In this document: piece after piece, positions 60,658 through 64,000 of the stretch | How the letters are laid out: each line of letters starts with the position of its first letter | How positions within the stretch are numbered: the first letter of the stretch is position 1 | Source of the DNA: Echinicola rosea | GTDB lineage: Bacteria; Bacteroidota; Bacteroidia; Cytophagales; Cyclobacteriaceae | Direction: 5' to 3' | Length of the DNA stretch: 64,000 nucleotides | NCBI RefSeq assembly: GCF_005281475.1 | Contig: NZ_CP040106.1 | Coordinates: 501,501-565,500 of the forward strand | Program-made: the position numbers and the translations under genes | The notes under the pieces: model-generated | Seen by the model: only the letters and a program-made list of their open reading frames with translations | What the model was told of the DNA's origin: nothing | The model's database searches: none

Positions 60658-62442
60658 ATGAAATACGCAACCATTAAATATTTTATACTCGGCATGCTAC
60701 TCATCGGTTTTATGCCATCATGTTCGGAGGAATACTTGGACCAACCGGCCTTGGGAGCCTTGGGAGACGATGTACTGGCCACCCGTGACGGGGTAAACAA
60801 GCTGCTGATCGGCGCTTACGCTGCACTGGATGGACAAGGAGAAGGAGGCACAGACGCCCTTGGCGGTGGCAATGGCTGGGAAGCCGCTCCCGAAAACTGG
60901 ATCTACGGAACCGTCGCAGGCGGCGAGGCCTCCAAAGGAAGTTTTGCCGGTGATCAGCCCGCTATCGACCCCATTGTCAACTTCTATTCCAGCCCATCCA
61001 ACGGCTTCTTCAACACCAAATGGAAAGCCACATATGAGGGGATAAAAAGGGCTAACAATGTCCTCAAACTTATCCCAAATGTAGAAGAGCTGACGGACAG
61101 CGAGCGGCAAGATATCGCAGGACAGGCCAGGTTCCTACGTGGACATTTCTACTTTGAGCTCAAGAAGATGTTCAATATGGTCCCTTGGATCGACGAAACC
61201 ACTGAAGACCCCAATCAGCCAAACGATCAGGATATCTGGCCGATGATCGAAGCGGATTTCCAGTTTGCCTATGAAAACCTACCTCCTACACAGCCCGAGT
61301 TTGCCAGGGCGAATAAGTGGGCGGCAGCCGCTTACCTTGGAAAGACTTACTTGTACCAGAAAAAGTACCAAGAAGCCAACACCATCTTTAAGGAAGTCAT
61401 CGAAACAGGTGTAAACCCAGCAGGCACCAAATATACATTGCTGGACAAATTTGCAGACAACTTCGATGCCGCGAAGGAAAATAATGCTGAAACCATCTTT
61501 GACATCCAAATGGTGGCTAATTCTGGAACCGGTACCATCTCCAACTCCAACTCCGGAAACATGCTGAATTTCCCATACAACAGCCCGTTCAGGTGCTGCG
61601 GTTTTTACCAGCCCACTCAGAATTTGGTCAATTCCTTTAAGACAGACGCCTCCTCAGGCCTTCCATTCTTGGATAGTTATAATCAAAACCCCGTAAAATC
61701 AGACATGGGAATTACTTCCTCGCAGGATTTCGAACCGTACACTGGATCGCTTGACCCGAGACTGGACTGGACAGTTGGCAGACGGGGCGTACCTTACCAT
61801 GACTGGGGCCATCACCCCGGACAAAGTTGGGTGAGGGACCAAACCTACGGCGGCCCGTACGCGCCCAAAAAGACCATCTATTGGCAGGCGACACAGGACC
61901 TTTATGCAGACCAAAGCTCCTGGGCTCCAGGCACGGCCATCAATGTCCACATCATTCGATTTGCAGATGTCATCCTCATGTGTGCCGAGACGGAAGCCCA
62001 CCTGGGCAACCTGACAGAAGCCATGAATTTGGTAAACCAAATCAGAATGAGGGCCATGAATCCTGACGGATTCCTAAAGACCTATGTCGATGAAAGTGCT
62101 CCTATGGACGGATTTACCAATACCCCAGCTGCCAACTACAACATCGAATTGTACACAGCAACACAGTTTGGCAGTCAAGAAGATGCACTAAAGGCCATCT
62201 ACTTTGAAAGAAAGCTGGAACTGGCCATGGAAGGCCATCGCTTCTTTGACCTGGTAAGGTGGGGAATCGCAGAGCAAGAGCTAAATGCCTATTTTGATTA
62301 CCAGGGCACTATCACCCAAGATGTGAAAGATGGCAGCTTTAGCGCCCCCAAAAACAATTATTACCCCATCCCCCAACGTCAGATCGACCTGAGCGTTAAA
62401 GACGGAACACCTATGCTCAAACAAAACCCGGGGTACAATTAA
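60658..62442 (+). CDS. SusD/RagB-family lipoprotein (third pair)
   Basis: A 594-residue protein with a lipoprotein signal (GMLLIGFMPSCSEEYLD). SusD marks: LLIGAYAALDGQGEGGTDAL near the N terminus, IAGQARFLRGHFYFELKKMF in the TPR-like helices, IIRFADVILMCAETEAHLGN, and FERKLELALEGHRFFDLVRW-type end (here YFERKLELAMEGHRFFDLVR), finishing with YYPIPQRQIDLS. The length is standard. It directly follows SusC and is closed by a terminator, so the two genes form a complete transcript. Role by family: surface ligand capture and lid of the SusC channel. Confidence 0.96.
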   Translation: MKYATIKYFILGMLLIGFMPSCSEEYLDQPALGALGDDVLATRDGVNKLLIGAYAALDGQGEGGTDALGGGNGWEAAPENWIYGTVAGGEASKGSFAGDQPAIDPIVNFYSSPSNGFFNTKWKATYEGIKRANNVLKLIPNVEELTDSERQDIAGQARFLRGHFYFELKKMFNMVPWIDETTEDPNQPNDQDIWPMIEADFQFAYENLPPTQPEFARANKWAAAAYLGKTYLYQKKYQEANTIFKEVIETGVNPAGTKYTLLDKFADNFDAAKENNAETIFDIQMVANSGTGTISNSNSGNMLNFPYNSPFRCCGFYQPTQNLVNSFKTDASSGLPFLDSYNQNPVKSDMGITSSQDFEPYTGSLDPRLDWTVGRRGVPYHDWGHHPGQSWVRDQTYGGPYAPKKTIYWQATQDLYADQSSWAPGTAINVHIIRFADVILMCAETEAHLGNLTEAMNLVNQIRMRAMNPDGFLKTYVDESAPMDGFTNTPAANYNIELYTATQFGSQEDALKAIYFERKLELAMEGHRFFDLVRWGIAEQELNAYFDYQGTITQDVKDGSFSAPKNNYYPIPQRQIDLSVKDGTPMLKQNPGYN

Positions 62443-62467
62443 GCAAAATCAGCTTTTGCATACAATA

Positions 62468-62498
62468 CAAAAGGAGTCCTCTTAGGGCTCCTTTTTTT
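62468..62498 (+). terminator. Terminator of the third SusC/SusD operon
   Basis: A 10-bp stem (AAAGGAGTCC / GGGCTCCTTT with one T-G pair), 5-nt loop, then a T-run. It begins about 26 bp after the SusD stop. Confidence 0.85.
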
Positions 62499-62579
62499 AT
62501 ATTAATTAAATATTAATTGTGAAGATTTGATTTAAACTATTCATAATGACACATCCTTATGGACAGGTAAATAAATAAG

Positions 62580-62587
62580 TACTTTTG
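62580..62587 (+). promoter_or_regulatory. Predicted -7 box of a candidate small RNA
   Basis: TACTTTTG, a full TAnnTTTG match. The expected RNA start about 7 nt downstream coincides with the first base of the structured element at 62594. No -33 TTTG at the right distance. Confidence 0.4.
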
Positions 62588-62593
62588 GTATTC

Positions 62594-62680
62594 GTACAGC
62601 AAACGATAATTTTTTCAACTCCTTGCTTTACTTTTTCAAAAAGACGCTGATGCGAATCGGCGTCTTTTTATTTGCTGTAC
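62594..62680 (+). ncRNA. Candidate structured small RNA
   Basis: An outer 10-bp perfect stem (GTACAGCAAA at 62594-62603 with TTTGCTGTAC at 62671-62680) encloses an inner 14-bp hairpin (62638-62669, one G-T pair, GCGA tetraloop) that ends in five T like an intrinsic terminator. Thirty-four mostly T-rich nucleotides link them. The two stems may be alternatives: termination at the T-run would prevent the outer stem. It lies outside the SusCD operon, after that operon's own terminator. It does not match SRP RNA, 6S or tmRNA as far as I can see. Confidence 0.45.
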
Positions 62681-62717
62681 AATTAACTGTCAGGAATTCA
62701 GGATGGGCGAAAAAGTG

Positions 62718-62906
62718 GATCAAGCGGAAAAGTTGGGGCTGCCAGTTTTCTTAATGGCAAAACCCCCGATTCATAAACATGCCACAAAGGCACCAAAAGC
62801 ATTTTGTAACCTGCTCTGAAAGGAATTTATAATTGTTTTGTACCCTAATGGCATATCATTGTCCAATAATTAAAGAAACCTATCATCCCCAGAAATACCG
62901 CTTGAT
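62718..62906 (+). repeat. Interspersed repeat, copy 2
   Basis: Homologous in inverse orientation to 52130-52473: GGATCAAGCG, then CTGCCAGTTTTCTTAATGGC, GCCACAAAGG, and CCCCAGAAATACCGCTTGAT at the far end. The middle is about 150 bp shorter. No terminal repeats or target duplications recognised. Confidence 0.6.
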
Positions 62907-63005
62907 CCTTTGTCAGCATCCAAAAATCTATCTTAATTCACCACCCGATGAATAAGAATAGGCAGTGAAGAAAACCTGTGTCTAACTTTCCTTGGGATTT
63001 GCAGG

Positions 63006-63965
63006 CTACAATTTCTTCTTAAACAGCGAATCCACGAACTCCGTTCTGTTAAAAATCTGCAAATCGGTCATCTTCTCGCCGACACCAATATACTTAACGG
63101 GAATCTTAAATTGGTCGGAAATCCCGATCACCACACCGCCCTTTGCCGTACCGTCCAGTTTAGTAATGGCCAGCGCGTTGATTTCGGTGGCTTTGGTAAA
63201 TTCTTTTGCTTGAATAAAGGCATTTTGGCCAGTGGATCCGTCCAGCACCAATAGGATTTCATGCGGTGCATCGTCGATAAATTTCTGCATCACCCGCTTG
63301 ATCTTGCTGAGTTCGTTCATCAGGTTGACTTTGGTATGCAGTCGGCCAGCCGTATCCACGATCACCACATCCGCCCCCATGTCCACGCCTTTTTTCACCG
63401 TATCAAAAGCCACGGAGGCGGGATCAGCATTCATGCCATGGGACACTACCGGGACGTCCACACGCTCGCCCCACAGGATCAATTGGTCCACCGCTGCGGC
63501 ACGGAAAGTATCTGCTGCACCAAGCACTACGGATTTACCGGCATTTTTGAATTGGTGGGCCAGTTTACCGATGGTTGTGGTCTTGCCGACGCCATTTACG
63601 CCCACCACCATGATGACATAAGGTTTTTTGTCCTTGGGCAATTCAAAATTGGAAAGATCCTCTTCATTGCTTTCTTCCAAAAGACCAACGATCTCCTGAC
63701 GCAGGATTTTATCCAGCTCGGCCGTATTGACGTATTTGTCTCGGGCCACACGTTCTTCGATTCGCTGGATCACCTTTATGGTCGTATCCACGCCCACATC
63801 GGATGTGATCAAAATTTCTTCCAGCTCATCCAAGACTTCATCATCCACCTTGGACTTGCCGATAACAGCCTTACCAAGTTTGGAGAAGAGGTTTTCGCTG
63901 GTTTTCTCAAGCCCTTTGTCGAGGCTTTCTTTTTTGTCTTTAGAAAAAAATCCAAAAATTCCCAT
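63006..63965 (-). CDS. ftsY: Signal recognition particle receptor FtsY
   Basis: A 319-residue SRP-type GTPase that docks SRP-ribosome complexes at the inner membrane. N domain (about 20-95) then G domain: P-loop GVNGVGKTTTIGKL, G2 region DTFRAAAVDQL, G3 DTAGRLHTKVNLMNEL, G4 TKLDGTAKGG and the closing GVGEKMTDLQIFNRTEFVD. The acidic A domain of E. coli FtsY is missing; only about 20 charged residues precede the N domain, as in many Bacteroidota. The start at 63965 opens with GIFGFFSKDKKESLD, an amphipathic membrane-targeting segment. Upstream neighbour is outside the window. Confidence 0.97.
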   Translation of the reverse strand: MGIFGFFSKDKKESLDKGLEKTSENLFSKLGKAVIGKSKVDDEVLDELEEILITSDVGVDTTIKVIQRIEERVARDKYVNTAELDKILRQEIVGLLEESNEEDLSNFELPKDKKPYVIMVVGVNGVGKTTTIGKLAHQFKNAGKSVVLGAADTFRAAAVDQLILWGERVDVPVVSHGMNADPASVAFDTVKKGVDMGADVVIVDTAGRLHTKVNLMNELSKIKRVMQKFIDDAPHEILLVLDGSTGQNAFIQAKEFTKATEINALAITKLDGTAKGGVVIGISDQFKIPVKYIGVGEKMTDLQIFNRTEFVDSLFKKKL

Positions 63966-64000
63966 AGTTGTTCACATCTTTGACCCGAATATAATCATAA

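Noticed and set aside
62594..62680. Small SRP RNA beside ftsY
   Set aside because: The conserved SRP helix 8 loop and asymmetric bulge are not present; only a terminator-like hairpin and an outer stem are seen.

Overview
The window comes from a chromosome of the phylum Bacteroidota. Three SusC/SusD-type outer-membrane uptake pairs, lipoproteins, promoters with the TAnnTTTG -7 box and little use of Shine-Dalgarno sites all fit. Gene content and style suggest Cytophagales, probably Cyclobacteriaceae (Echinicola/Cyclobacterium-like); the family-level placement is inference.

Layout. 1-3.4 kb: a SusC gene and the start of its SusD partner (cut by the window edge), read on the minus strand. 4-10.4 kb: a secreted M1-type peptidase, two identical tRNA-Val genes, an ALDH7-type aldehyde dehydrogenase, a secreted repeat protein, and a two-gene HipA-like kinase/DUF3037 unit. 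10.7-16.4 kb: a complete RND efflux operon (adaptor, pump, outer-membrane factor) with a small secreted protein upstream. 17.5-20 kb: a membrane-spanning protein with a periplasmic kelch-like sensor and a cytoplasmic winged-helix output. 20-32 kb: a six-gene polysaccharide utilisation locus on the minus strand (surface lipoprotein, GH76 alpha-mannanase, SusC, SusD, DUF3823 lipoprotein, unclassified TIM-barrel-like hydrolase). The kelch/winged-helix protein lies directly beside it and is the best local candidate for its regulator.

32-38.3 kb is an accessory zone: a 3-hydroxyacyl-CoA dehydrogenase, the stump of a type I restriction-modification hsdM gene, a PD-(D/E)XK nuclease, a self-inhibited Fic protein, palindromes and repeats, a small HTH gene with an apparent -1 frameshift at a T-run, and two almost identical 367-bp non-autonomous transposable elements (A and B), each with its own perfect 8-bp target duplication. 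38.4-45.1 kb is housekeeping: tRNA-Asn, MscS-type channel, GH29 fucosidase, Hsp20, DegP. 45.2-46.5 kb holds a second kind of non-autonomous element (C) with 10-bp target duplications, interrupted by a compact group II intron whose own protein gene has been deleted. 47-54.2 kb: an FkbH-like protein, a PAS-LuxR regulator, a PfkB kinase, a GNAT-like protein and rimO. 54.5-55.1 kb: an intron-free relative of element C in inverted orientation (D). 55.3-62.5 kb: a Gfo/Idh/MocA oxidoreductase diverging from a third SusC/SusD pair. 62.6 kb: a candidate small structured RNA. 63-64 kb: ftsY.

The most unusual signal is in the mobile non-coding DNA. Two element types with unrelated ends (IS4-like with 10-bp duplications; ISL3-like with 8-bp duplications) carry homologous interiors containing the same stem-loop. 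The stem shows compensatory base changes and an invariant CTTCAGGT loop. In one copy a group II intron sits in that stem, and an uninterrupted copy in the same window fixes the intron boundaries.
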